Positions 1-11,398 of a stretch of 64,000 nucleotides of DNA are shown here, one piece after another. The position numbers and the translations under genes were made by a program. The notes beneath the pieces were generated by a model. It searched no databases and had not been told where the DNA came from. It saw nothing but the letters and a program-made list of their open reading frames with translations. Numbering within the stretch: position 1 is the first letter of the stretch; each line of letters begins with the position of its first letter. The DNA comes from Larix kaempferi (lineage: Eukaryota; Streptophyta; Pinopsida; Pinales; Pinaceae), in the NCBI GenBank assembly GCA_027924585.1, contig BSBM01000307.1, forward strand, positions 17,221,501-17,285,500, read 5' to 3'.

Positions 1-502
1 CTTATGTTCACCTTCCAAACTCCTTCGATTGTTTGAGTTTTCCATTCCATGGAGGATTGAAGTGGTGGAGGCACAAGTGGAGAGATTCAGTTATTGGTTC
101 AGATTGGTTGCCGGAAAGAGGTCGTATCACATTGTACTTCTTGTTATTTATTAATAGAAATACTCATATTCTCGTCCATTAATGTTGTGAATGTTGTTTA
201 TATTACATTGGGTTGCATTTACTTATGATATTATGGGCCATTGCTATTGATGATGTTAATACATTTCATATATTATATGCGCTTGTTGTATATTGGTTGT
301 TAAGACTAATTCACACATTCAAGTGCATGAATTGAAAGCTTCAATGGGGATCTACATCGAATGTCCGGATCGAGGTTGGTTATATTCTCCGTTTCCTCCG
401 CATTGTCAATTTTATAGCATTGCATTGGGAATTGAGTTATTTTCTAGTAGTCAGTTGTCTGTTGTGGTCTACCCCAAGCCATAGGAAGTTTTCTCCGTAA
501 CA
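1..502 (+). repeat. Partial 5' LTR of the Ty3/gypsy element
   Basis: This is the sequence upstream of the primer-binding site. The inferred LTR end is the CA at 501-502 (GTAACA), four bases before the PBS. The LTR start lies outside the window and no second LTR is present to align, so only the 3' boundary is supported. Confidence 0.6.
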
Positions 503-506
503 GAAA

Positions 507-524
507 TGGCGACTCCGTTGGGGA
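507..524 (+). other. Primer-binding site of the Ty3/gypsy element
   Basis: TGGCGACTCCGTTGGGGA begins with the TGG that pairs with a tRNA CCA end. It resembles the tRNA-Arg-type PBS described for Ogre/Tat elements. The exact tRNA was not checked. Confidence 0.7.
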
Positions 525-2779
525 GAACATACACTTTTGGGGATTTTTAGGCTTTAGTCCCTATTTAGAGTTGCTGTGTTTCGAGTCTCTGTGTCATTCA
601 TTGGCCGTTAGGATACCCTATAGAAAACTGGTTTTTTCTGAGCCATTGGACTCTTTTATTGCTCATTTTCTTTTCCCTGTACGCGGGTCAAGTTTGTTTT
701 GCCCGCATCTACCCGCCTCTGTTTACACTTTAGCCTGCAGGTACCCGCTGTTATTCCTTCGACAGTAGCGTGTAACTCCAGCTTTGATTGGTTTATGGCC
801 TTGGGTTGTTGTTGGGTTGGTTCTGAGTGTTCCCGAGTCTTCTTTGGCCTTGTTCCTGACTGTTCCATGCCTTGTTTGTGACCAGAAGCTCTTCTTTCTC
901 TTTGTTTTGAGTCTAGTTAGTTTACCACCATTTTTGGTTTTTTAGCTCATTACATTGGCTGAGTCTCACTGTTTGGGATGTGCTGGGTTGTCTTAGTGAT
1001 CTACTCTGCATGTTTGTAACCAGATAGGTAGATTTCACTTGCATTTTTCATTTCAATATATTGAAAAGTACAAAAACATAGTTTTGCATTTTCCTTTTGC
1101 TTATAAGTGAAAATACAATTTTTTCTTTTCTTTTATGTACTGCATTTTGCATTAGAGTGCTTGTGCTTTCATTTAGGTTTTGCTTGTGCATTGAAAATAT
1201 AAAAGAGTTGTATTTTTATTTCGAAACCGTTGGATTGATTGTCATTCTAGTGGCATTGCTTTTATTGGATATATGAGTCTAGAGTTTGTTGATGGTGCAT
1301 ACTATTGAGTCATATATACATCATTAGTTTCACAACCATATCCTTTGGTAACCACATCCATTAAAATTAACGCTTAATCTTAAAATTGATTAGAACGATT
1401 TTTATTTATAGGGTACACCAACTAGCATAGGTTTAGGGTCTTGGAATAGATCATTGTGAGTTAACAATCCAAGACTACTAGAAGAAACATTATGTGTTTG
1501 ACTAGGGATTGGTGAAATCCATTGTATACATCGGTGTTCTCAGGAAGCTCTACTCATACCAGAGTTAAGCACGAGGTCATGGGAGGTTGGTTGAGGAGAT
1601 ATCCCTCTGATACTGGTTGAACGTGGGAGATATATCAAGGATTTGTTCATATCTGGGGGTACTGGAGGTTCGTCCTCTTGTGCTTCGGGATTAGCTACCC
1701 TGCCCATATGATGGATCCCACTTGCGACTGTCCCCCTGAGCATTGGTTATATCGTGGTGACCTTAGTTGCCTTACCTAGGTATCGCACAAGGTATTCATA
1801 GTGGTTATACTGCGGGTGTCCTAAGTCAGATAGAGGTCGGACAACACAGTTTCTTGTTGTATAGGGACTTGACCTTGTGCATACAGTGAAGTCTGGGGGC
1901 CTTTATAACTGATTCTGTTACCTTCGGCTATAGTTTGGGAGTATCAAGCCTCTCCTAGGTGAGACATACCGACTCTAGTGTCGGGATCTCATTCAGCCAC
2001 TCTGCTTGTTTTCTCTTGGCTGTAGGTTCTCTAGGTGTGTGCTTTTGATTTTTTATTTTTGATCGATAGTTTGGACGTTAGGGGACGCTTTGATTTTATA
2101 GTCTCTCTGGAGATATCGTGGCGTGGAGTCCCGCTCTCCGTCGATCTCGTCAGTTGGATGGTTTACCAGTTGCTGAGCTTATACGCCGTATTGATCAGGG
2201 ATGTCGGAAGGCCCCCTTCGAGTCTTCGGATTCTTTTGAAGGGTATTGTGCCGACATTATGACTGCACATTCTGGCATGGGAGAAATACCTATGGCTCCA
2301 TCAGGTGGAGCCAAACGCACTTCAGACACCCCTACTTCTAGAGAGGCGTGAGGGGGTGATCCGCCCGAGACCTAGCCTAGTTTGTTTGGTCCGGATCTAC
2401 CCAAGACCCAACCTAGTTTGTTTGGTCCAGATCCACCCGAGGATGAACCGTTCGATCCTTTGAATCCACATGATTACTGATATGGGATGCTAGAGTTACA
2501 TGATGACACAGGTCTTACGACCAACGGTACCTAGTTCTATTTTGGTATGCCAGGTTACAACATAGTTGATCCTTTTGCTATGTTTGGCAGTCACACTGGC
2601 ACTAGTCATGGTGTTAGCAAAACACTGCACCCACTTGGGGCAATACCCTCGCCAGGGGAACCACATTTTCCACTCACACACATAGTATGGGGACCGATCA
2701 CATCCCTCCTAACAATGCAAATGTTGGAGGAAGGCCGCCTCCTAGGGATACCCATCCTAATAGGAACATTGTTTGAAAC
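525..2779 (+). other. Long untranslated leader of the Ty3/gypsy element
   Basis: About 2.2 kb separates the PBS from the recognisable gag ORF. Short open stretches occur at 2035-2351 but show no domain I recognise. Two tandem 36-bp units (2376-2411 and 2412-2447) share CCTAGTTTGTTTGGTCC. A coding-like stretch at 2547-2783 runs towards gag and may be a broken gag N-terminus. Confidence 0.6.
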
Positions 2780-4500
2780 ATGACTTACCATCCACACAAT
2801 AATACACATGCCCATATGCGACAACCTAGGACCACTTTTGCGAATGTTAACATTCCTCCCAATAACGGGGGTGGACCCATACCATATACTTTTACGTCTG
2901 CCACCGCTACTAGTAATGCTAATGTAGGAGGTGGGAATATACCAGTTACTCATGGTCACAACACCACCATTCCTGCTACTAGTAATGCCAATGTCGGGGT
3001 TGGGAATACATCTCATACTTATGGTCACCACACGACTGCTCACGCTACTAATAATTCTTACGTAGGGGGTGGGAACATACCCTATAATCATGGTTATTAC
3101 AACACGGTTCCTGCTACGACTAGCATGTATATGCCCCATAATTATGGTGGAAACCCTTACTATAATACAGTTGGTGCTGGCTCTCAGTACAACCCACCTC
3201 AATATGGTGCTCAAAATGCATATATACCTGCTTACCCTCACACAGGTCAGGTTGGAGGAGGTTATCAACCTTATGGTCATGCTCAAGCTTATGGTCCGTC
3301 CGGTCCGTACAATCAACATTTTAATGGTCATGGTCAAACCTATGGTCCTTCTTATCCTTCGGTTCCTTATAACCAACATTTTATGGGAGCTTATAATCAA
3401 GCTTTCCATCCACAGCTCTCGTTCCTTGCACGTTTGAATCTTCTGTATCTTTCGAAGCTCACGAATGATCTGGTGTGTCATGATCCTAGTTGGCCTCTGG
3501 TCCCTACCAAGCTCCCTTCGGACATTCCCAAGTTTGAAGGGAAGAGTGGCGAGGATCCGGGTGACCACGTCACGACCTTTCACCTTTGGTGCTCGTCCAA
3601 CTCTTTGAATCACGATTCTATCCTTTTGAGACTATTTCAACGCACCCTCACGGGGGTAGCCGAGAAGTGGTATGTTGAGTTTCCTGGGGGCACTTATAGG
3701 GGTTTTAATGAGATAGCTTTGGTTTTCTTGGATCATTTCCAGCTGCCAGTTCGTTACGATACTGGTACTGAACTTTTGTCTACGTTCCGCTAGAACAAGG
3801 CCACACCAAGTCGGGAAACAAAAGGGAGCAGTAGGTCACACATATTTCTGACCACGTTCAAGAGTGGCGTCGACGGAAGAGGTTAGTGAAAGCCAACATT
3901 CATCCAGAGTTTCTGTTGGAATGGTTCCTCAAGTCTTTACTCCCATATATTGCTAAGGATGTTTCGATGTCCGACATTGTGACTGAGGAACAAGCCATCT
4001 TAAAAGCCTAGCAGTTAGATTTATTATATTCTCAGTCTGGTATTTTGTATGACATTATTCCTAATGCACCACGAACTTGACATGAGCCTAAGATAGTTCC
4101 TGGACCACATGCTGATGGCATTGTGGGATCCGCAAGTACTCGACCTGTAGATTTGGTTTCCAATCAAATGCAAAATTTGTCACTCAACCAATCTACTCCC
4201 GTATAGGTTCACACCTTATCCACTTCCACCTCGTCGTCTGATGTACATGCTATGCAAACGACGACCCCATCGGGTAACCAACAACCTGGTGGTAAGAAGA
4301 AGGGGAGAAACAATCGTAAGGGTGGAAACAATGGCAACAATAATAGTAATCATAATACTCCTCGAAAAGAGAATGCCAACTCTCCTCGGGATGGCGACAA
4401 TGCTGGTGGGGACCGTAAGCCTAGACGTAAAGTGAAATTCCCTTGCAAGCTTTGTGGGGAATATCATATTACTCACTTGTGGCCTTGTATTGAAGAAGCA
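2780..4500 (+). pseudogene. gag: gag pseudogene (capsid region and zinc knuckle)
   Basis: Gag forms the retrotransposon particle. The first open part (2780-3793) has an N-terminal low-complexity region of about 220 residues, rich in Asn, Gly, Tyr and His with repeats around SNANVG and GGGN. A retrotransposon-gag domain follows, with IPKFEGKSGEDPGDHV, WCSSNSL and AEKWYVEFPGG. A TAG at 3791-3793 stops it. Coding resumes out of frame (EWRRRKRLVKANI, PEFLLEWFLKSLLPYI) and meets TAG at 4009-4011 and 4204-4206. A degenerate CX2CX3H zinc knuckle, CKLCGEYHITHLWPC, lies near 4444-4488. The Gag-Pol junction cannot be placed. Confidence 0.85.
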
Positions 4501-5301
4501 TCGAAGCATCTGGCACAGAGCCCAGCTGTGTTAAAAGATCCCCTTCCTCACCATCAGAACATGGCTTCGCATGCTCCCGCTATTGGTTATGGATCTAATG
4601 AGACTACAACATCTTCTTCCAATACTAGTGGCTATGGATGCGTGAATATGGTCAAATCGGAGGTTAGTGTTGCTACTCGCCAACGTGATTATGGAGCACC
4701 ACAATCAAATATGGGGAATGATCCTCCTCCTCCTCCCGATAACTCCTTGCATATCGAGAATCCCTCTACTATGCCGCGGATACCGAAAGGTGTTCTCAAG
4801 CGCTCGACGCATAATCCCAATGCTCGAGCCGCCCAGAACTACTCCATTGTAGAATATTTGGGACAAACTCTGTGCGCCATGTTGGCTCTTGAATTTTTAC
4901 AGGTGTGTCCTTCCCAAATGCATTCCCTTTTGAGTGCATTAGGAGTTCAGGATAGGGGTATCCCCAACGTTATCAAGTTTGACACTACTGATGTCCAACC
5001 TCACTTACCTTACCACGTGGATTTTCAGATCCAGGTGGAGTGCCTTCAAAATTTCGTTAGAAGAACAGTGGTCGATGAAGGCATGTCGACATCAGTAATG
5101 TCCTTATCCTATTGGAAAGCCCTTGGATCTCCTCCCTTAGCCAAGTCTGTGACCATGCTCACTACTTTTGATGGTTGCTCATTTAAGCCGCATGGGATTA
5201 TCCCTTCCCTTGTTGTCCGCTTGGGTGGGAAACCCATGCTTATTGAAGTCGAGGTGGTTGATGTGCCCATCGACTACAACCTTCTCCTAGGCTGGAATTA
5301 G
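4501..5301 (+). pseudogene. Aspartic protease region of the Ty3/gypsy pol
   Basis: This is part of one 349-codon open stretch starting at 4252. The C-terminal 90 residues look like a gypsy retropepsin: VVDEGMSTSVMSLSYWKALG, then a YNLLLGWN end. The active-site position reads DEG rather than the usual D-S/T-G. I recall this variant from plant Tat-type elements, so it may be lineage-typical. TAG at 5299-5301 falls where family members continue into the conserved LLG-x-x-W region. The protease would release Gag and Pol products inside the particle. This copy is broken. Confidence 0.75.
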
Positions 5302-5856
5302 ATGTACGCTATGAAAGCTGTCGCATCCACTGTATTCAGATTCATTTGCTTTCCCCACAAAGGCAAGACTGTGACCATCGACCAGTTGGATTTCGTTAGT
5401 CCTGGTTCCACAGCATCCACGGGATCAGTGGTCCCTCAAGTTACAGATTCTCCGTCGACAACTGGGAACATGGGTGTCAGATTATACCCCTCATTGTTGG
5501 GATTGTCTGATTTCCCTGCACCCATTAATTTTATTGGAACCATTTCCAATAATGCGCCTCCTCCATTAACTAATGTTCCATTCCGGGCTTCATATTTTGA
5601 TGATCCATGGACCTCACCGTCCACGAATTCCACGTCTGGAGACATTGCACATGTTGGGATGTCTAGGCCACTGTTTGCTACTGAGCTTACTTACCAAGAT
5701 ATTCAACAAGCCACGGTAGACCCAAATCTCTCTTCTTCACGGACAGATGAGGGAGATCCCGTTATGCTGCCAATTTGGGAAGCCAACTCGTCTTGTTCGC
5801 ATGATTTCCTTGATGGTACTTTACCCTCGAATGAAGCTATTATCGAGGCCATGTGA
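5302..5856 (+). pseudogene. Pol linker between protease and RT, Ty3/gypsy
   Basis: The open frame continues in phase with the protease after its TAG: MYAMKAVASTVFRFICFPH, then a Ser/Thr/Pro-rich linker of about 130 residues. This matches the protease C-terminus followed by the variable spacer before RT in plant gypsy Pol. It ends at TGA 5854-5856. The next Pol segment is in another frame, so a frameshift lies near 5853. Confidence 0.65.
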
Positions 5857-6650
5857 GAGACCTTGGGAGGATATGCATCATCGCTCTTATTTTCTTTCCA
5901 ACCTCGAATCTTGCCGAGAAAGAAGATTTTAGGACGACGCTTGCCGAGATGGTTGGTCACCATGTGGCTCCTCTGGTTTCACATGGGATTTACGGGGAGG
6001 GGAACATGGCTAATATTTCCCTGACTATACTGACCAACATCTCTGGTACTCCCGGAAAGATAGAAAATGTTTACATTGGTGACGATTGCTCTTCTGAGGA
6101 GGTTTCCATCTACACCAAATTGTTTACAGAACTTTGGGAAGCTTTCGCCTAGTCATATGAGGAGATGCTAGGAATAGACCCTAGTATTGTTGAACAAGAG
6201 ATTAGAATGTATCCAAATGCTAAACCTGTTCGACAACGTCTTCATCCTGTTAAACCTAGGAAGGAAACCACTATCAAGGCAGAGAAAATGCTTAAGGCTG
6301 GTTTCATCTATCCCATTCCCCTTACCGAATGGGTGTCAAATCCCGTTCCCGTGGATAAGAAGCAGGGAACGATCTGTGTATGCACCGATTTTCGAGAACT
6401 GAATCGTGCATGTCTAAAGGACAATTTCCCCACCCCATTCATTGATCATATCTTGGATGCATGTGCGGGAAGTGAGATTTTTTCGTTCATGGACGGCTTT
6501 TCGGGGTATAACCAGATTCAAATCAAACCTGAGGACCAACATAAGACTGCATTCATTTGTCCTTGGGGTACATTTGCGTACCAGAAAATGCCCTTCGGCC
6601 TTAAAAACGCCGGAGCTACATTTCAGCGTGCCATGACCTATGCCAGTTCT
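5853..6650 (+). pseudogene. Truncated Ty3/gypsy reverse transcriptase
   Basis: The pre-RT segment (SGTPGKIENVYIGDDCSSEE) runs into TAG at 6150-6152, then resumes in frame (ELWEAFA, stop, SYEEMLGIDPSIVEQEIR). RT motifs follow: VSNPVPVDKKQGTICVCTDF, RELNRACLKDNFPTPFID, FSFMDGFSGYNQIQIKPEDQ with the motif A catalytic Asp, and WGTFAYQKMPFGLKNAGATF. Homology stops after QRAMTYA near 6645. The YxDD motif, thumb, RNase H and integrase are missing. The break abuts unrelated sequence read on the other strand, so this is an insertion or recombination junction rather than gradual decay. Confidence 0.9.
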
Positions 6651-6887
6651 AGTTATTGCTATTGATGCTTCTGTCACTTGGATGATTAAATATACTACTT
6701 CTACATGATGACCATCAAACTTGTCAGTAAAGGCTCGAGCAACTCCTTCATGGTGTCCTTGTAATCTTTGACAAAAGCATAACCACCCCACCTCTCTAAA
6801 TTTGCTTCCACACTCTGGGTAAGCCTCAAGAAGCTCTACTCCCTCATGTTCATAACGAAGTACACAACCTCCTTTGTACAAAGACAT
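6648..6887 (-). pseudogene. Fragment of a plant transposon-associated domain of unknown function
   Basis: On the minus strand an open stretch starts at 6887 and reads GGCVLRYEHEGVELLEAYPE, REVGWLCFCQRLQGHHEGVA and IIQVTEASIAIT before meeting the RT junction. The pattern of F-x2-L-x-G, V-A-x-x-F and V-T-E-x-x-I-A-x-A-T resembles the N-terminus of the larger ORF at 35889-37631 (FFRKIDGYNAKVSCKFS). I recall such domains from lineage-expanded plant proteins linked to transposons, but cannot name the family with certainty. Only about 80 codons remain, so it is a fragment. Confidence 0.5.
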
Positions 6888-8889
6888 ACTTCTATGGTTT
6901 GGATATTGTATAGAGTATCTATAGAATTTCTATTTCCAAACCCTTGCTAGCACAACGAATGTTTTGAACATAATCTTGAAGAGATCATGCTCAAAATAGA
7001 AAGAAACACAACGTACACTTCATAATTTTAAGCTATATGAATGCATGCATCCAAATATGGAAATCATGATATAGGGCAGTACATGTAGAAATGACTCACC
7101 ATATAACGATCTGATAAGACTCTAGCATACTTAACCAATCCCATGATAATCCATCTTTTCTTGTTCTTTACTTGCATGATTATGCAAGATTTGGATAGGT
7201 TTTTGAAAAATGTTTGATTTGATAGGAGGTCGAACTCTTTGGTCACCTTTACCGACATATTTGAAATTCTATAGAGCCTTTACAAAATAATAGTTAAGTT
7301 TTGATAATGAAATTGCCGAAATACGGTAGCGCACATTTAATAAAATTTACTTATTTTTCTACCGAATGTCAAAACCCTCAATAATGAGGGATCCATACTT
7401 ACCATTGAATTAATAAAAAATTATCTATAGAAAGACTATGCAACCCTTTAAAATTCTATTTACCAGCAACTTATTGAAAACAAAGAAACTTCGAACAAAG
7501 CTTTAATGACACACAATGAACATATCATGCAATAACTTAGACACATTTTGCAGGTGATCGAACTTGCAAGAAGGCTACCAAAATTGGTTTACGATTAGGG
7601 GAATAAAAAAATTTGGATATCAGGTTTAGATGCTAACAGTTGGTATAATAAAATCTCTACGAAAAAATGTAGTAGTGGTGGGCGATATAAACAGAAATAA
7701 GAGTTGAAAGGAGAAGAAGGAAGGAAGAGTGGTTCATAGCATGGAAAAGGTGAAATGGGAAAAATAAAATACATATAATTGTGGATTTATCGACAATATT
7801 GTGAGCAATATGTGTATGTTTTGATCTCGTGAATAATGCATACATATTCTTTATCAATCGAAGATTAAAAAATGACACACCCACACACGATACACAAAGA
7901 TTTACTTTGGAAACCCTTGACCAAGAAAACCAATAAAACTTAGAGCCACACCTCTCACTTTCTCATTTTATTTTCTTATGCATACATAATAAAATATTTA
8001 GGTATTTCGCAACATCCAAAACCCTAATATGTTAATCTAGAGTATATTATACCTCAATCCCTTAACCGAGATTAAATTACACATTTCCCGAAACTAGAGG
8101 GATCGTAGGGTGACACGCCTCACATGCAAAGAATATACCACATACCCAACAAGATGCTCACATTTTTCAACTAAGGAAGTTTGATGTAGGAGCATCCGTG
8201 GCATCTAAGTTATCCTTCTCATTGCTTACTTTCAATGTTGTTTCATTGGTTTATTTCTTAATTTGGTGTGTAGAGCCAAAGCTTACATTTAATCTCAATT
8301 CCCATGTGTTAATTTGTAATGATTTTGTATTAGTGATTAAGGCCTTGGAAGCAATACTAGGTCATTGTAATCATGTGTATAATCAAAATGAGAAGATATA
8401 GGTTAAAGGTCCATAGAGTTTGAAAGAGTCTTAAGGCTATTTTTGGAATGAGAGAGTTTGAAGGCCGTTAAGGACATATAAGATGACATTGGTGGATTGC
8501 ATGTGCCTGAAATTTATTAATTCAAATCCATTACAGATGTTGAATAAAATTGGACTAGATTTCTCTCTTTGGCTATATGCATCAAACATTGGCATATGAG
8601 TGGATGATGAATAGCTTCAAAGATTATCATTTTCATTCGCACTACAATTTGACTTATGTGATTGATTTAATCTTGTTCAATATTGCAAATACGTCTTACA
8701 ATGTAATTTTAAAACTATATGGAGGTATTTGGCGATCACACTTGAATGGACTGGGTGATTGAAAAATTTTGTTCACACTGTAATTTTTGAATCGCATGTT
8801 AGTGACATTGAAAGGTATAATATTTTCCTAGGGATGTTGTGGTCACGAGGCATTCATATAGGACCACCTCTGACCAATAAACAAATACA
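6888..8889. other. AT-rich intergenic DNA, no gene seen
   Basis: About 2 kb of AT-rich sequence with only short, uncharacteristic open frames. An open stretch at 8577-8953 shows no motif I can place. No repeat boundaries were found. Confidence 0.6.
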
Positions 8890-8989
8890 AATGAAATTGC
8901 TAGGGGGATTTGAAAGGTTCATGGAATTCTTACTTGTGGGGTTACAATTATGAGGGTTCAATGGTTGCAACAATATGACTTACTAAGCA

Positions 8990-9229
8990 ATGAGTCAATT
9001 TTACACCAAATGGAATTCGAAATGTATAAAAGACAGGTTCTATGATAGATAAGGGGCCTTTCGACTTTCCATTGTTGGAATTTTTGTAGTTAAGAATATG
9101 AATCTAGAGAAAGACAAAGACCATGAATATTTCTACAAATCAAATGTTCCCCGGGAACTTTTGGCCATTAATATGAATAAAGAGATGCATATTTATTTTT
9201 GTGTTATTCAATGTGTTTTATACATTTAA
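8990..9229 (+). pseudogene. Unrecognised 79-codon ORF, copy A, with premature stop
   Basis: This is the copy A partner of the open frame at 18449-18688. It starts at ATG 8990 and has TAA at 9050-9052 (GATAGATAAGG), where copy B reads GATAGAGAAGG. Beyond the stop the frame stays open and matches copy B closely (FVVKNMNLEKDKDHEY, NVPRELLAINMNKEM). I do not recognise the protein. Confidence 0.5.
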
Positions 9230-9329
9230 ATTGTTGCATAGTTAAGGCATATGATGGTTTTATTTATAGAAGCATATGTTGGGTTGTAGCTTTCATTATG
9301 TCCTTACTTTGATATTTTTGTAAAGGTTT

Positions 9330-9850
9330 TTACCTCACCATATTAAAGGCTTGTTGAATATTTCGTATGATATCTTCGAGGTGTTGAATTCTAGTCTCCA
9401 AGGAAGAGTCTCCATATAACTTGAGGAGATTAACATTATCTACATCATAGATTCCCAACAAGGGGACGTACTCAAATTGGAATGCAAGATCACCAATTTG
9501 TTGAATTAGGCAATAAGGATTGTTTTAGAAAGATCTTGTGTGTAGCCTTCTCTCTTCATCGACTTCTCATACAACAAATTTAATCTTGATTAGAGCTCTT
9601 CAACTTTAATCCTTCCCACACGAGCTTCATAAGGTAAAACACTCACACAAAACCTCCTTATTTGAACTTTGATCACATAGTCATTCTTTTGGAAGGACCT
9701 TGTCTATAGTCTTCTCTCTTCATCAACCTCTCATACAACATATTTCCTATTGGTCATAGCTCTATGGCTTTAAATATTTTCACATAAGCTTCAAAAACTA
9801 AAACACTTACACATCAACCTCTTTATTTGAACTCTAATCCCATAGCTTGG
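9330..9850 (-). pseudogene. Coding-like minus-strand remnant, copy A
   Basis: The minus strand is open for 64 codons at 9333-9524: QQIGDLAFQFEYVPLLGIYD, then NLLKLYGDSSLETRIQHLED, then IIRNIQQAFNMVR and TAA at 9330-9332. There is no ATG. Upstream on the same strand lie two diverged tandem units (about 9531-9682 and 9691-9845), each ending in LLYE-K/R-x-MKRE-x-Y. The composition suggests a helical, coiled-coil-like protein. It looks like a decayed exon series or element ORF, and I cannot assign it to a family. The same sequence occurs in copy B at 18775-19510. Confidence 0.45.
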
Positions 9851-10104
9851 ACAAGTGGTCCTGGTCCTTTGAATTAACATGAGAACAATTAATACAATAG
9901 AGTAACAATGAGCCACACGCTATGAGTTGAAGCTCAAGGCAACCATATCATCACAATATTAGTTCAATAACAAATTATACTCATCAAGGTACTTTGAACA
10001 CATAAATCATAAACACAATACAAGATGTAAAATACTTATCTTCACATAATATCAAATTATAAATAGTTAATATTGATAAATAATTATTAATTACATTATT
10101 ATTA

Positions 10105-10119
10105 ATTATAAAAAAATTC
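10105..10119 (+). repeat. Target-site duplication, left (LINE in copy A)
   Basis: ATTATAAAAAAATTC; its partner is at 11773-11787 with one substitution. Confidence 0.8.
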
Positions 10120-10136
10120 ATTGCGTGGAGTAATTC

Positions 10137-10553
10137 TTGCAGATAAAGACAGGGTTGGCAGGCGCGGGTGGAGTACTCTATGACTCCGTTGGAAACAAGA
10201 AGAAGAACTACGCCTGGGGATTAGGTCGAAAAACAAACAACAATGCTGAATGGCTTGCCCTAACAAAAGGTATGGAGATTGCTAGAGAGGAAAGTATCAC
10301 TAATTTAGCTGTTTGTGGCGATTCTATGATCGTCATCACGGAGGCAAGGAGCTTGATTACAAATAGGAAGAGACCTGCTTCCAAATTCCACAGTCTTCTA
10401 AAGTTCCTTGTCAGTGAAATCAACACTATCAGTTTATTCCACATTTTGAGAGAGAATAATAAAGCAGCTGATGAGATGGCCAATGAGGGAGTCAAGTTAG
10501 ACTGGGGTGTGCTAGTGAGCAATCTCACTTACAACAAAGCTTGGATTTCATGA
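10137..10553 (+). pseudogene. LINE RNase H domain, N-terminally truncated
   Basis: The frame reads GLAGAGGVLYDSVGN, NNNAEWLALTKGMEIA (the catalytic Glu), LAVCGDSMIVI (an Asp) and RENNKAADEMANEGV (the last Asp). These are the E, D and D positions of the RNase HI fold found at the C-terminus of plant L1-type ORF2. The first catalytic Asp, normally in an F-D-G-A motif just upstream, is missing because the element is truncated there. There is no ATG at the frame start. The domain normally degrades RNA in the RNA:DNA hybrid during target-primed reverse transcription. This copy cannot be active. Confidence 0.85.
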
Positions 10554-10858
10554 ATTTACATTATCCCCACAGCCTTTATCCTTTACATATGCACTTAACA
10601 TTGCTTATTTTCGTAAACTCCTTGGTGAAAGTTTTGGTCTCCACCTTTTTGCAGTATCGACCTCTCACAAATTTTTATGCTATGGTGGAAAACGTTGTTT
10701 GGGATCTCGAGGCATGGGACGTTCGCACAAGCGCTTCACATGGCCTCCCAATTGGAGGCATGCATCTTGCCTCTTCGGCCGACCGTGAAGGAATCTAGTT
10801 ATATAACGCTGCTGGCAGAATTGGTAGGTATCTCTCACTTCTATTTGAGACTTGTGAA

Positions 10859-11398
10859 ATGGCTAACTCTGGATACCCCTGCCACGTGAAGACAATTCTG
10901 AACTGTGTTTCTCTAGATTTTCGTAAGAGGTTTCCCTCTTGGCCTGGGTCTCAGGGGGGCATGCAATGTAAGGAGCAAGTTCGTGGTATGGATGACAGGA
11001 AGCGTCCTCACTCTACATCAAGAGGATGGGAAGGAATAGCCTCAGGTTCGAACAAGGATTTATTTCAGGGTTCTGGTTTAGATGAGCTCCATGGAAATGT
11101 GGCCTTCCTCAGCATGATTGATGACCACCTGGCCATTTTGGATGCTCAGGTACATGTTCTTAGAATTGAGGTTTCAGAAATAAAGAAAACCCTGCAGCTA
11201 TTGTCAATTTCGAAGCAATCTGCCCGTTCGGAGGTCCAAGAGCTCAGAGCAAAGGTGGAAGCTATGGCTAAAGCAATGGAAATCAGTGAGGAGCGTGGAA
11301 CAACCCAGATCAGGAAAATTCACGAAATTGCAAAGACTATCAACGAGAATGTTCAAGACATCAGTGTCGAGATCAAGGAATTCAAGAAGGATCAATAG
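10859..11398 (+). CDS. Coiled-coil ORF downstream of the LINE RNase H, unknown function
   Basis: A 179-codon open frame starts at ATG 10859 and ends at TAG, about 300 bp after the RNase H stop and in another frame. Residues 1-75 are basic and uncharacteristic. Residues about 80-179 form a long heptad-like helix: LAILDAQVHVLRIEVSEIKK, SEVQELRAKVEAMAKAMEIS, then NVQDISVEIKEFKKDQ. It lies inside the inserted segment, before the A-rich tail, so it moved with the LINE. Plant LINEs normally have only a 3' UTR after RNase H. This may be a captured or transduced 3' sequence or a family-specific extra ORF. I do not recognise it. Confidence 0.45.
   Translation: MANSGYPCHVKTILNCVSLDFRKRFPSWPGSQGGMQCKEQVRGMDDRKRPHSTSRGWEGIASGSNKDLFQGSGLDELHGNVAFLSMIDDHLAILDAQVHVLRIEVSEIKKTLQLLSISKQSARSEVQELRAKVEAMAKAMEISEERGTTQIRKIHEIAKTINENVQDISVEIKEFKKDQ

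Larger units (their letters stand above)
1..6650 (+). mobile_element. Degenerate Ty3/gypsy LTR retrotransposon (Tat-like), 3'-truncated
   Basis: The order seen is partial LTR, primer-binding site, about 2.2 kb of leader, gag, zinc knuckle, aspartic protease and the first half of reverse transcriptase. That is the Ty3/gypsy order for the parts present. The RT block with MDGFSGYNQI and WGTFAYQKMPFGL, and a PBS beginning TGGCGACTC, point to the Tat/Ogre side of the family (family knowledge). Gag, protease and RT carry several in-frame stops and at least two frameshifts, so the copy is dead. It ends abruptly near 6650, before the RT YxDD motif. RNase H, integrase and the 3' LTR are absent. Confidence 0.9.

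Noticed and set aside
2606-3613. 335-codon minus-strand frame opposite gag
   Set aside because: It is antisense to the low-complexity gag repeats and rich in Arg/Ile/Ser. It is a shadow of a real coding region.
7657-8401. Short hydrophobic frames in AT-rich DNA
   Set aside because: Length and composition are as expected by chance.
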